A DNA stretch of 64,000 nucleotides from Lachnospiraceae bacterium. GTDB taxonomy: Bacteria > Bacillota > Clostridia > Lachnospirales > Lachnospiraceae. The notes beneath the pieces are model-generated. The model ran no database searches. It was not told the DNA's origin and was given only the letters and a program-made list of their open reading frames with translations. Positions 1-6,700 of the stretch are shown in pieces (within the stretch, counting starts at the first letter, position 1; every line of letters begins with the position of its first letter). The stretch covers positions 1 through 64,000 of the forward strand of contig JAFSTX010000046.1 in NCBI GenBank assembly GCA_017445585.1, given 5' to 3'. The position numbers and the translations under genes are program-made.

Positions 1-36
1 ACACCTCCCGAAAAAGACCTATAGACCTACTAATAA

Positions 37-65
37 ATTATACCATAAAGCAATAAAAAAAGCAA
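37..65 (-). promoter_or_regulatory. Minus-strand promoter for a gene beyond the left edge
   Basis: Read on the minus strand, TTGCTT (60-65) and a perfect TATAAT (37-42) are separated by 17 bases. A GGGAGGTGT ribosome-site-like sequence sits at 1-9. Together these suggest that a minus-strand gene starts just outside the window. The gene itself is not visible. Confidence 0.5.
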
Positions 66-78
66 GGGTTTTCCTTGC
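55..78 (-). terminator. Possible minus-strand hairpin terminator
   Basis: GCAAGG (62-67) pairs with CCTTGC (73-78), and on the minus strand the stem is followed by seven T residues. It would end transcription coming leftward, but no minus-strand gene is seen upstream. It also overlaps the -35 of the leftward promoter, so its role is unclear. Confidence 0.3.
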
Positions 79-202
79 AAAATCAAGCTATTTCTGAATT
101 TTTTTATCCTAAGATCAGGCGGTTAAGTGGCAAACTCGGGAGGATTTGAACGCCGCGGCAGCGCAGCAGCAAAACAGCCGATCCGGCCGGCAAAGTTACT
201 GT

Positions 203-230
203 TTGAAAACCTCATCAGGCATGCTATAAT
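203..230 (+). promoter_or_regulatory. Promoter of the anti-sigma/galactokinase operon
   Basis: TTGAAA (203-208) and TATAAT (225-230) have a 16-base spacer, 40 bases before the first start codon. An AGGAGA ribosome site follows at 258-263. Confidence 0.65.
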
Positions 231-269
231 TAGCACGATGTATTTCATTAGTCCTGCAGGAGAAGATAA

Positions 270-677
270 ATGAAAGAACTCATACTCGAAGCAAAGCTTG
301 ATAAGATACCGGAGCTGACAGCGGTCATCGACACGGAGCTTGAGGCGCTGGACTGCCCGATGAAAGCACAGATGCAGATCGATGTGGCTGTGGATGAGCT
401 TTACAGCAACATAGCCAGATACGCGTATCCCGACGGGGATGGGACAGTCACCGTACATCTGGAGGCAGAAGAGTCCCCTGCGTCTTATTCGATCACATTT
501 ATCGACAGCGGCGTGCCTTTCGATCCTCTGGCCCAGACTGAGCCGGACACCTCGCTCGATGCTGACAGCCGCCCGATCGGAGGACTCGGCATACTCCTCG
601 TACGCAGGACTATGGATGAGGTGACCTATTGCTATAAGGACGGCAAAAATGTCCTTCGCATCAAAAAAATCTTTTGA
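270..677 (+). CDS. Anti-sigma-factor-type ATP-binding protein (RsbW/SpoIIAB-like HATPase)
   Basis: A 135-residue protein consisting of a single GHKL ATPase fold, the length expected for RsbW/SpoIIAB kinases. The N-box is visible as DVAVDELYSNI, the G1 box as DSGVPFDP and the G2 box as GGLGILLVRRTMDE. In this family such proteins bind a sigma factor or phosphorylate an STAS-domain anti-anti-sigma protein. No partner sigma or STAS gene lies nearby, so the target is unknown. The ATG at 270 has an AGGAGA site seven bases upstream. The gene lies 15 bp before the galactokinase homologue, so the two probably share a transcript. A non-sigma regulatory role for the ATPase is also possible. Confidence 0.85.
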   Translation: MKELILEAKLDKIPELTAVIDTELEALDCPMKAQMQIDVAVDELYSNIARYAYPDGDGTVTVHLEAEESPASYSITFIDSGVPFDPLAQTEPDTSLDADSRPIGGLGILLVRRTMDEVTYCYKDGKNVLRIKKIF

Positions 678-692
678 GTTCAGGAGAATGTC

Positions 693-1877
693 ATGTACGA
701 ACAGATCAAAAAAGAATTCGAAGAGCGCTTCAGACGCCCCTGCGAGTATATATTTACGGCGCCCGGCAGGACGGAGCTGGCCGGCAATCATACCGATCAC
801 CAGCGCGGCAGAGTCATAGCTGCTGCAGTGAATATGGAGATAGCTGCGGCGGTAGCGCGCAACAGTGAAGGGGTCATCAGGATATACTCTGACGATCGGC
901 CTCTGTGCATGATATCTCTGGACAGTCTGGAAGTCCGCCCCGAGGAGAAGAATACCTCTGAGGCTCTGCTCCGCGGGATGGCCGCGGGGTTTGCTGCGGA
1001 CGGCGTTGCACCGTCGGGATTTGATGCGCGCATGGTTTCACAGGTTCCCGCTGGAAGCGGACTTAGCTCCTCGGCTGCTTTTGAGATAATGATCGGAACC
1101 GTCTTTAATCATCTCGCCGCGCCTGAGGGAGAGCTTCCGCTCGATCCCGTGCGCATCGCCCAGATAGGACAGATGGCGGAGAACAGGTATTTCGGCAAGG
1201 GCAGCGGCCTGATGGACCAGATGGCCTGTTCTGTAGGAGGTATTATCGGGATCGACTTCCGCGATCCGGCAAAGCCTCTGATAGAGACTGTGGATATGAA
1301 CTTTGATGATTTCGGATACAAGCTCTGCATCATAGACACCGGCGCGAGTCATGATGATCTCTCTGACGAGTACACCGCCGTACCCGACGAGATGAAGAGC
1401 GTGGCGGCATATTTTGGCAAGGACGTGCTCCGCGAGGTCGACAGGAGTGATTTTGACCGCGCGATCCGTGAGCTGCGCAGGCGCTGCGGCGACCGTGCCG
1501 TGCTGCGCGCCATGCATTTCTTTGATGAGAACGAGCGCGTGGTCAAGCAGCTCGACGCCCTCCGCAACGGAGATATATCCAGATTCCTCGCATACGTCAG
1601 CGAATCCGGACGCTCGTCATGGACCCTGCTTCAGAATATAGTTCCTCCGGGCCGCAAAGAGAATCAGGAGGTTGCGCTGGCACTTGCCGTGGCCGCAAGG
1701 CTTCTCGGCGGGCAGGGTGCGGTGAGGGTCCACGGAGGCGGTTTCGCAGGCACGATCCAGGCTTTTGTACCGCTGGCCATGGTGAGGGATTTTACCGCCG
1801 GAATGGAAGCCGTACTCGGTGACGGCTGCTGCCACGTAATGTCGATCAGGTCCTGCGGCGGGATCAGAGTGGAGTGA
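693..1877 (+). CDS. galK: Galactokinase family GHMP kinase
   Basis: A 394-residue GHMP-superfamily kinase, the normal size for galactokinase, which phosphorylates galactose at C1 with ATP in the Leloir pathway. Motif 1 is APGRTELAGNHTDH (residues 23-36). Motif 2, the ATP-binding glycine-rich loop, is VPAGSGLSSSAA, and motif 3 is VHGGGFAGT near the C terminus. The catalytic-base region GLMDQMAC is intact. Motif 1 differs from the classical GEHTDY form: the Glu that contacts sugar in characterised GalK is Asn32 here. This is a known Clostridia-type variant as far as I recall, and sugar specificity could differ. No galT or galE is adjacent. An AGGAG ribosome site precedes the ATG at 693. Confidence 0.82.
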   Translation: MYEQIKKEFEERFRRPCEYIFTAPGRTELAGNHTDHQRGRVIAAAVNMEIAAAVARNSEGVIRIYSDDRPLCMISLDSLEVRPEEKNTSEALLRGMAAGFAADGVAPSGFDARMVSQVPAGSGLSSSAAFEIMIGTVFNHLAAPEGELPLDPVRIAQIGQMAENRYFGKGSGLMDQMACSVGGIIGIDFRDPAKPLIETVDMNFDDFGYKLCIIDTGASHDDLSDEYTAVPDEMKSVAAYFGKDVLREVDRSDFDRAIRELRRRCGDRAVLRAMHFFDENERVVKQLDALRNGDISRFLAYVSESGRSSWTLLQNIVPPGRKENQEVALALAVAARLLGGQGAVRVHGGGFAGTIQAFVPLAMVRDFTAGMEAVLGDGCCHVMSIRSCGGIRVE

Positions 1878-1955
1878 TATCACGGAATACCGGCTGCACG
1901 TAATGCGTATCTGCGCGGGCGGCCGGCTTTCTTCATAAATTTATTCAAAAACCGG

Positions 1956-1984
1956 TTGACTCCGGAAAAAAGATATGATACTAT
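1956..1984 (+). promoter_or_regulatory. Promoter of the rpmG-secE-nusG ribosomal operon
   Basis: TTGACT (1956-1961) and TACTAT (1979-1984) have a 17-base spacer. They lie after galK and about 85 bases before the rpmG start, in a gap that otherwise holds no gene. Confidence 0.6.
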
Positions 1985-2068
1985 GTGAAAACCACCGACC
2001 CGAGCGGTCTTATTTTTTGTGTGGTCAAATACGCCGTAAAGCGGCAATAATCGCGGAGGTAAACGATT

Positions 2069-2218
2069 ATGCGTGTCAGAATCACCCTGGCCTGCACAGA
2101 GTGCAAACAGAGAAACTACAATGTTACTAAGGAAAAGAAGAATCATCCCGACAGAATGGAAACCAAGAAATACTGCCCGTTCTGCAAGGCCCATACTCTT
2201 CACAAAGAGACTAAATAA
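2069..2218 (+). CDS. rpmG: 50S ribosomal protein bL33
   Basis: A 49-residue basic protein matching bL33 in size. It is the zinc-ribbon form with four cysteines in two CxxC pairs (Cys9, Cys12, Cys36, Cys39). The start [12 protein letters not shown] and the CPFC near the end are characteristic. It has a strong GGAGG ribosome site and is first in rpmG-secE-nusG-rplK-rplA, the classical Firmicute order. bL33 is a small protein of the large subunit. The CxxC version is normally the zinc-requiring paralogue, so a cysteine-free copy may exist elsewhere in the genome. Confidence 0.95.
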   Translation: MRVRITLACTECKQRNYNVTKEKKNHPDRMETKKYCPFCKAHTLHKETK

Positions 2219-2232
2219 TCAGAGGTAGCATC

Positions 2233-2403
2233 ATGGCCGGTTTTTTCAAAAACGTCAAAGCTGAATTCAAGAAGGTCATCTGGCCCGAGAAAGGCAAGGC
2301 TCTCAAGCAGTCTGTGGCTGTCGTGGTCGTGTCGGTCTGTGTGGGCCTGATCATTGCTCTTATAGATGCAGCGGTCAAGTTCGGTCTTGGCTTTATTCTG
2401 TAA
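2233..2403 (+). CDS. secE: Preprotein translocase subunit SecE
   Basis: A 56-residue protein with the short single-membrane-segment SecE form typical of Gram-positives. An amphipathic N-terminal helix carries the conserved FKKVIWPEK motif (about residues 12-20). One hydrophobic segment follows at about residues 27-53. SecE clamps the SecY channel of the general secretion translocon. It lies 14 bp after rpmG and 9 bp before nusG, the usual secE-nusG linkage. Confidence 0.95.
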   Translation: MAGFFKNVKAEFKKVIWPEKGKALKQSVAVVVVSVCVGLIIALIDAAVKFGLGFIL

Positions 2404-2412
2404 GGAGGCACC

Positions 2413-2928
2413 ATGGCAGAAGCTAACTGGTACGTCGTGCACACTTATTCCGGATATGAGAATAAAGTCAAAGCCGACCTTGAAAAAACCATAGAGAACC
2501 GCAAGCTTCAGGATGTCATCCTCGAGGTCGAGGTGCCGCTTCAGGACGTGGTGGAGATCAAGAACGGCGTCCGCAAAGCCACCCAGAAGAAAATGTTCCC
2601 CGGCTATGTTCTCGTAAATATGGTCATGAACGACGACACCTGGTACATCGTCCGCAACACCAGAGGCGTTACGGGCTTTGTAGGTCCGGGATCCAAGCCG
2701 GTCCCTCTTACCGAGGAGGAGATCAAGCACGTCGGCATCCGTGACGGCGGTGTGGTCATCGATTTTGCGGTGGGAGATTCCGTGATAGTCGTCAGTGGCG
2801 TCTGGGAGGGAACCATCGGCGCGATCAAGGCCATCAACGAAAACAAGCAGACTCTTACGCTCTCTGTGGATATGTTCGGACGCGAGACTCCCGTCGAGCT
2901 GGAGTTCTCATCGGTCCGCAGGATGTGA
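2413..2928 (+). CDS. nusG: Transcription termination/antitermination protein NusG
   Basis: A 171-residue protein, normal for NusG. The N-terminal NGN domain is recognisable from NWYVVHTYSGYENKV and KKMFPGYVLVNM, which bind the RNA polymerase clamp. The C-terminal KOW domain (about residues 118-171) contains VGDSVIVVSGVWEGTIGAI. NusG controls pausing and couples RNA polymerase to the ribosome or other factors. An AAGGAGG ribosome site overlaps the secE stop. Confidence 0.97.
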   Translation: MAEANWYVVHTYSGYENKVKADLEKTIENRKLQDVILEVEVPLQDVVEIKNGVRKATQKKMFPGYVLVNMVMNDDTWYIVRNTRGVTGFVGPGSKPVPLTEEEIKHVGIRDGGVVIDFAVGDSVIVVSGVWEGTIGAIKAINENKQTLTLSVDMFGRETPVELEFSSVRRM

Positions 2929-2961
2929 TATCACGCCTTTTGGCCTGATATATATGTGGAA

Positions 2962-3004
2962 GGGGCTCCCCGCCCCGCCATACCACTACTTCCCTTACAG
3001 GGAA
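2962..3004 (+). promoter_or_regulatory. Paired hairpins in the nusG-rplK leader
   Basis: Two small stems lie just upstream of the rplK ribosome site. GGGGC (2962-2966) pairs with GCCCC (2972-2976), and TTCCCT (2990-2995) pairs with AGGGAA (2999-3004). The position suits an L1-type translational control element or an mRNA processing site, but I cannot align it to a known L1-binding structure. No U-tract follows, so it is not a terminator. Confidence 0.4.
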
Positions 3005-3025
3005 AGATAAAAAGGAGGAGCCATC

Positions 3026-3451
3026 ATGGCAAAGAAAGTAACAGGTTACATCAAGTTACAGATCCCTGCCGGCAAAGCTACGCCCGCACCGCCCGTCGGT
3101 CCCGCGCTTGGCCAGCACGGTGTGAACATCGTAGAGTTCACAAAGCAGTTCAACGCTCGTACAGCTGATCAGGGCGATATGATCATCCCCGTAGTTATCA
3201 CTGTATATGCCGACAGAAGCTTCAGCTTCATCACAAAGACGCCGCCCGCAGCCGTTCTTCTCAAGAAGGCCGCCAAGATCCAGAAGGCGTCAGGCGTACC
3301 GAACAAGACCAAGGTCGCCACGATCAAGAGAGAAGAGTGCCGCAAGATCGCGGAGATCAAAATGCCCGATCTTAACGCAGCGAACATCGAGACTGCTACC
3401 AGCATGATCTGCGGTACCGCCCGCAGCATGGGTATCGTAGTCGAGGACTAA
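3026..3451 (+). CDS. rplK: 50S ribosomal protein uL11
   Basis: A 141-residue protein of canonical uL11 length. The N-terminal domain has [20 protein letters not shown] and [11 protein letters not shown], and the C-terminal rRNA-binding domain ends in [11 protein letters not shown]. uL11 forms the L7/L12 stalk base on 23S rRNA and takes part in GTPase factor activation and RelA sensing. It has a strong AAGGAGGAG ribosome site and is followed 11 bp later by rplA. Confidence 0.98.
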   Translation: MAKKVTGYIKLQIPAGKATPAPPVGPALGQHGVNIVEFTKQFNARTADQGDMIIPVVITVYADRSFSFITKTPPAAVLLKKAAKIQKASGVPNKTKVATIKREECRKIAEIKMPDLNAANIETATSMICGTARSMGIVVED

Positions 3452-3462
3452 GGAGGACCGAC

Positions 3463-4158
3463 ATGAAGAGAGGTAAGAAGTATACTGAAGCCGCAAAGCT
3501 TGTCGACCGCAGCGTCCTCTATGATGCTCCCGAAGCTATCGCGCTTCTCAAGAAAGCGACCTATACCAAGTTTGATGAGACCGTAGAGCTCCACATCCGC
3601 ACCGGCTGCGACGGACGTCACGCCGAGGAGCAGATCCGCGGAGCAGTCGTTCTCCCCAACGGAACCGGCAAGACCGTCCGCGTTCTCGTATTCGCAAAGG
3701 GCGCCAAGGCCGACGAGGCTCAGGCTGCCGGAGCGGACTTCGTAGGAGCCGAGGAGCTTATCCCCAGGATCCAGAACGAAGGCTGGCTTGATTTTGACGT
3801 AGTAGTAGCTACTCCCGACATGATGGGCGTCGTAGGACGTCTCGGTAAAGTCCTCGGACCTAAGGGCCTCATGCCCAACCCCAAGGCCGGCACCGTCACC
3901 ATGGATGTCACGAAGGCTATCAACGACATAAAAGCCGGTAAGATCGAGTACCGTCTGGACAAGAGCAACATCGTTCATGTTCCTGTAGGCAAGATCTCCT
4001 TCACCGAAGAGCAGATCCAGCAGAACTTTGACGCCATCATGGCCGCCATCGTGAAAGCTAAGCCCGCCGCACTCAAGGGCACCTACATGAAGAACATCAC
4101 CCTGACCACCACCATGGGCCCCGGCGTTCGTCTGAACCCGATGAGGTTCATGGCCTGA
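3463..4158 (+). CDS. rplA: 50S ribosomal protein uL1
   Basis: A 231-residue protein of canonical uL1 length. The signature [20 protein letters not shown] is present near the middle and TMGPGVRLN at the end. uL1 forms the mobile L1 stalk near the E-site and in many bacteria also represses translation of its own L11-L1 message. It ends 13 bases before the separate L10-leader promoter, so rplKA and rplJL are likely distinct transcription units here. Confidence 0.98.
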   Translation: MKRGKKYTEAAKLVDRSVLYDAPEAIALLKKATYTKFDETVELHIRTGCDGRHAEEQIRGAVVLPNGTGKTVRVLVFAKGAKADEAQAAGADFVGAEELIPRIQNEGWLDFDVVVATPDMMGVVGRLGKVLGPKGLMPNPKAGTVTMDVTKAINDIKAGKIEYRLDKSNIVHVPVGKISFTEEQIQQNFDAIMAAIVKAKPAALKGTYMKNITLTTTMGPGVRLNPMRFMA

Positions 4159-4171
4159 TCAGACAAAAAAG

Positions 4172-4200
4172 TTGACAAACACGCGCCTGCGTGTTAAAGT
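4172..4200 (+). promoter_or_regulatory. Promoter of the L10 leader-rplJL operon
   Basis: A perfect TTGACA (4172-4177) is followed after 17 bases by TAAAGT (4195-4200), immediately upstream of the leader RNA. Confidence 0.7.
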
Positions 4201-4205
4201 CATAC

Positions 4206-4324
4206 AGCATTACCACTGCCGAAGACAGCCGGTACCTTATGGTTCAAAGCTTTAAGCGCCTGCCGAGGAGAGGATATGATGATATTTTCAGTCCTTCTGC
4301 CTTCGGGTCGGAAGGACTTTTTTT
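4206..4324 (+). ncRNA. Ribosomal protein L10 leader with attenuator
   Basis: About 120 bases of structured 5' leader lie between a promoter and rplJ. It ends in a strong terminator: GTCCTTC (4291-4297) pairs with GAAGGAC (4311-4317), followed by seven T residues. Position, length and terminator match the known Firmicute L10 leader, where the L10-(L12)4 complex binds its own message and favours termination. Feedback control of rplJ-rplL is therefore inferred. I have not verified the L10-binding kink-turn. Confidence 0.75.
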
Positions 4325-4373
4325 CCGAATAAACTTCATGTAGTGGTAAAATCTACAAGGAGGTAAAGAATCT

Positions 4374-4970
4374 ATGGCAAAAGTCGAATTAAAACAGCCT
4401 GTCGTACAGGAAGTCTCTTCCATCATTGACGGCGCCAAGAGCATGGTCCTGGTAGTGTACCGCGGAATCACCGTGGATCAGGACACCAAGCTCCGCAAAG
4501 AGCTTCGAGAGGCCGGCATCACTTACAAGGTATTCAAGAATACTCTTGTAAAGCGGGCCATCGCCGGAACGGAGTTCGAGGGCCTGTCAGATGATCTGAC
4601 CGGACCTCTGGCGATCGCTGTTTCCAAGGACGACGCTACCGCGCCTGCGCGCATCCTCGCCAAGTACGTCAAGGACATCGAGGTCTTCAATATGAAGTCC
4701 GGTATCGTGGACGGCACCTATTATGACGAGAAGGGCATGAACGTGATCGCGTCCATCCCGGGCCGCGAAGTGCTGCTCTCCAGATTCCTGGGAAGCATCA
4801 AGTCGCCTATCACCAACTTTGCTCGCGTCATGAACCAGCTGGCCGAGAAAGGCGGTGCATCTGCCTGCGAGGCTCCTGCAGCTTCAGCTCCCGCCGAGGA
4901 AGCTCCTGCCGAAACGCCCGCTGAGGCTCCCGCTGCCGAAGCCCCCGCTGAGGCTCCCACAGCAGAGTAA
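4374..4970 (+). CDS. rplJ: 50S ribosomal protein uL10 with Ala/Glu/Pro-rich tail
   Basis: A 198-residue uL10, about 25-30 residues longer than the usual 165-175. The core shows the family pattern: VELKQPVVQEV, MVLVVYRGITV and FKNTLVKRAI. The C-terminal helix region that binds L12 dimers is followed by a low-complexity tail from about residue 163, made of APAEEAPAE-type repeats ending in APTAE. uL10 anchors the L12 stalk to 23S rRNA. The tail resembles the hinge of L12 and its function is unknown. An AAGGAGG ribosome site precedes the ATG. Confidence 0.95.
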   Translation: MAKVELKQPVVQEVSSIIDGAKSMVLVVYRGITVDQDTKLRKELREAGITYKVFKNTLVKRAIAGTEFEGLSDDLTGPLAIAVSKDDATAPARILAKYVKDIEVFNMKSGIVDGTYYDEKGMNVIASIPGREVLLSRFLGSIKSPITNFARVMNQLAEKGGASACEAPAASAPAEEAPAETPAEAPAAEAPAEAPTAE

Positions 4971-4982
4971 TTTGATTAACCG

Positions 4983-5052
4983 GACGCCCAGCGCGTCGTA
5001 ACGGGTCCGCGAGGACCGCATCAGGGGCAAGAGGCCCCGGCCGCATGAGCGG
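4983..5052 (+). promoter_or_regulatory. Four tandem hairpins between rplJ and rplL
   Basis: Four short stems stand head to tail in 70 bases. GACGC/GCGTC (4983-4997), GGTCC/GGACC with a GCGA loop (5004-5017), GGGGC/GCCCC (5024-5038) and CCGC/GCGG (5041-5052). No U-tract follows, so this is not a terminator. An intercistronic role in mRNA processing, stability or extra L12 expression is inferred. Confidence 0.5.
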
Positions 5053-5078
5053 TCACACATTACAGGAGGAATATAATA

Positions 5079-5453
5079 ATGGCTAAATTATCTATCGAAG
5101 AAATTATCGCAGCTGTTGAAGAGCTTACCGTTCTTGAGCTCAACGACCTGGTTAAGGCTTGCGAGGAGAAGTTCGGCGTTTCCGCCGCTGCCGGTGTCGT
5201 AGTAGCTGCTGCTGCCGGTGATGCTCCCGCTGCTGAGGAGAAGGACAGCTTTGACGTAGAGCTGACCGAGGTCGGCCCTAACAAGGTCAAGGTCATCAAG
5301 GTCGTCCGCGACCTGACCGGTCTGGGCCTGAAGGAAGCTAAGGACGCTGTTGACGGCGCTCCCAAGGTTCTCAAAGAGGGCGTTTCCAAGGAAGAGGCTG
5401 AGGCTGCCAAGGCTGCTCTCGAGGCAGAAGGCGCTAAGGTTACCCTTAAGTAA
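5079..5453 (+). CDS. rplL: 50S ribosomal protein bL12 (L7/L12)
   Basis: A 124-residue acidic protein of normal bL12 length. The N-terminal dimerisation domain (about residues 1-32) contains [19 protein letters not shown]. An Ala-rich hinge follows (about 36-50). The C-terminal factor-binding domain includes [20 protein letters not shown] and [18 protein letters not shown]. It recruits translation GTPases to the ribosome. The gene has a strong AGGAGG site and is closed by a terminator. rpoB, the usual next gene, is absent. Confidence 0.98.
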   Translation: MAKLSIEEIIAAVEELTVLELNDLVKACEEKFGVSAAAGVVVAAAAGDAPAAEEKDSFDVELTEVGPNKVKVIKVVRDLTGLGLKEAKDAVDGAPKVLKEGVSKEEAEAAKAALEAEGAKVTLK

Positions 5454-5473
5454 TCATCAGCAGTCTGACGAAG

Positions 5474-5503
5474 AGAGATCACGCTTGTGCGTGGTCTCTT
5501 TTT
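5474..5503 (+). terminator. Terminator after rplL
   Basis: An 11-bp stem, AGAGATCACGC (5474-5484) with GCGTGGTCTCT (5488-5498), is followed by a T-run. Confidence 0.85.
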
Positions 5504-5530
5504 ATGCTATCTTGTAGCAGGAGGTGAACC

Positions 5531-6430
5531 ATGAAACTTATCACATACAGATATCAGGGTCAGACTCAGGTCGGCGTCGTGGCCGGATGCGAGACTTATG
5601 CGGTGCCTGTGAGCGCCCTGGGGCTTTCATACGCCGATATGAACGAACTGATAGAGAATATCACTCCTCAGGAGCTTGCGGCCCTGAGAAAGGCTTCTGC
5701 GCGTTCCTGCGACGACTGCGGCTCGTCTGAGGGGGTACAGCTGGATCAGGTGGAGCTTCTGGCGCCCATCCCCGTGCCGAAGCAGGAGGTCATCTGTGTC
5801 GGCGTAAATTACATGGAACATGCCTACGAATCGGCAAAATATAAGAAAGAGGAGTTCCACGGAGACCGTCCTTTCCCCGTTTATTTCTGCAAGCGCTGCA
5901 ATCTGGCCACGCCTGACGGCGGATATATCGACGGGCATTTCGATATCCAGGAGCGCCTCGACTATGAGTCTGAACTGGCCGTGATCATCGGCAGGGACGC
6001 CGTGAACGTATCGCAGGAAGACGCATGGGACTACGTGTTCGGCTACACGATCATCAACGACGTGACCTCGCGCGATCTGCAGCAGCGCCATAAGCAGTTT
6101 TATTTTGGCAAGAGTCTGGACACCTTCACCTGTATGGGACCGTGGATCGTACTGAAGGACGATCTGCCAGTGCCTCCTGCGCAGCATATCTGGTGCAAAG
6201 TGAACGGCGAGGTGCGCCAGGAGAGCAATACCGACAGGATGATCTTTGATATTCCGTATCTCATCAGCGAGCTCAGCGGAGGCATGTGCCTCAAGGCCGG
6301 AACGATCATCTCTACCGGTACTCCTTCGGGCGTCGGCATGGGCTTTGATCCGCCCAGGTGGCTTCGCAGCGGAGACGTCGTAGAGTGCGGTGTAGACGGC
6401 ATCGGAGTTCTGACAAATATAGTAAAATAA
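5531..6430 (+). CDS. Fumarylacetoacetate hydrolase family protein
   Basis: A 299-residue member of the FAH superfamily, metal-dependent hydrolases, decarboxylases or isomerases acting on acyl-pyruvate or related diketo acids. The C-terminal catalytic domain starts near residue 95 with VICVGVNYMEHA. Candidate metal ligands are in LDYESELAVIIG and NDVTSRDLQ. The STGTPSGVGMG loop is typical of the family. The substrate cannot be read from sequence. An AGGAGGTG ribosome site precedes ATG 5531. It sits between the rplL terminator and a tRNA with its own promoter, so it may be expressed alone or by read-through. Confidence 0.88.
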   Translation: MKLITYRYQGQTQVGVVAGCETYAVPVSALGLSYADMNELIENITPQELAALRKASARSCDDCGSSEGVQLDQVELLAPIPVPKQEVICVGVNYMEHAYESAKYKKEEFHGDRPFPVYFCKRCNLATPDGGYIDGHFDIQERLDYESELAVIIGRDAVNVSQEDAWDYVFGYTIINDVTSRDLQQRHKQFYFGKSLDTFTCMGPWIVLKDDLPVPPAQHIWCKVNGEVRQESNTDRMIFDIPYLISELSGGMCLKAGTIISTGTPSGVGMGFDPPRWLRSGDVVECGVDGIGVLTNIVK

Positions 6431-6433
6431 TTC

Positions 6434-6462
6434 TTGACAATAGCGGCGGCATCTGATAAAAT
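6434..6462 (+). promoter_or_regulatory. Promoter of tRNA-Glu
   Basis: A perfect TTGACA (6434-6439) and TAAAAT (6457-6462) have a 17-base spacer. They lie four bases after the FAH-gene stop and 21 bases before the tRNA. Confidence 0.75.
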
Positions 6463-6482
6463 CCCTTTTGCTGTCGCAATGA

Positions 6483-6554
6483 GGCCGATTGGTCAAGGGG
6501 TTAAGACGCCGCCCTCTCACGGCGGAAACAGGGGTTCGATTCCCCTATCGGCTA
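6483..6554 (+). tRNA. tRNA-Glu (anticodon CTC)
   Basis: A complete 72-base cloverleaf. The acceptor GGCCGAT pairs with ATCGGCT, with a G-U at position 1:72. The anticodon stem CCGCC/GGCGG encloses loop CTCTCAC, giving anticodon CTC for GAG codons. The T-loop is TTCGATT. The CCA end is not encoded. Confidence 0.96.
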
Positions 6555-6556
6555 CG

Positions 6557-6583
6557 CCGGGAAGCATTTGCTTCCCGGTTTTG
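6557..6583 (+). terminator. Terminator after tRNA-Glu
   Basis: A 9-bp stem, CCGGGAAGC with GCTTCCCGG, has a four-base loop and is followed by TTTT. Confidence 0.85.
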
Positions 6584-6596
6584 TATTATAAAGTAA

Positions 6597-6625
6597 TTGC
6601 AATGCTTTCGCGTATTTGCTATAAT
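6597..6625 (+). promoter_or_regulatory. Promoter of the S1-domain gene
   Basis: TTGCAA (6597-6602) and a perfect TATAAT (6620-6625) have a 17-base spacer. A TG two bases before the -10 makes it an extended -10 promoter. Confidence 0.7.
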
Positions 6626-6700
6626 ATCGCGGAAAAAGCCGTCGTTCCCAATATCCCATGGAGGAACGTCAGGTAAAAAGAGAGGATTGGGAGGAAAAGC

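Noticed and set aside
2962..3004. Terminator between nusG and rplK
   Set aside because: Two small stems are present but no U-tract follows, and rplK needs the upstream transcript because no promoter is visible.
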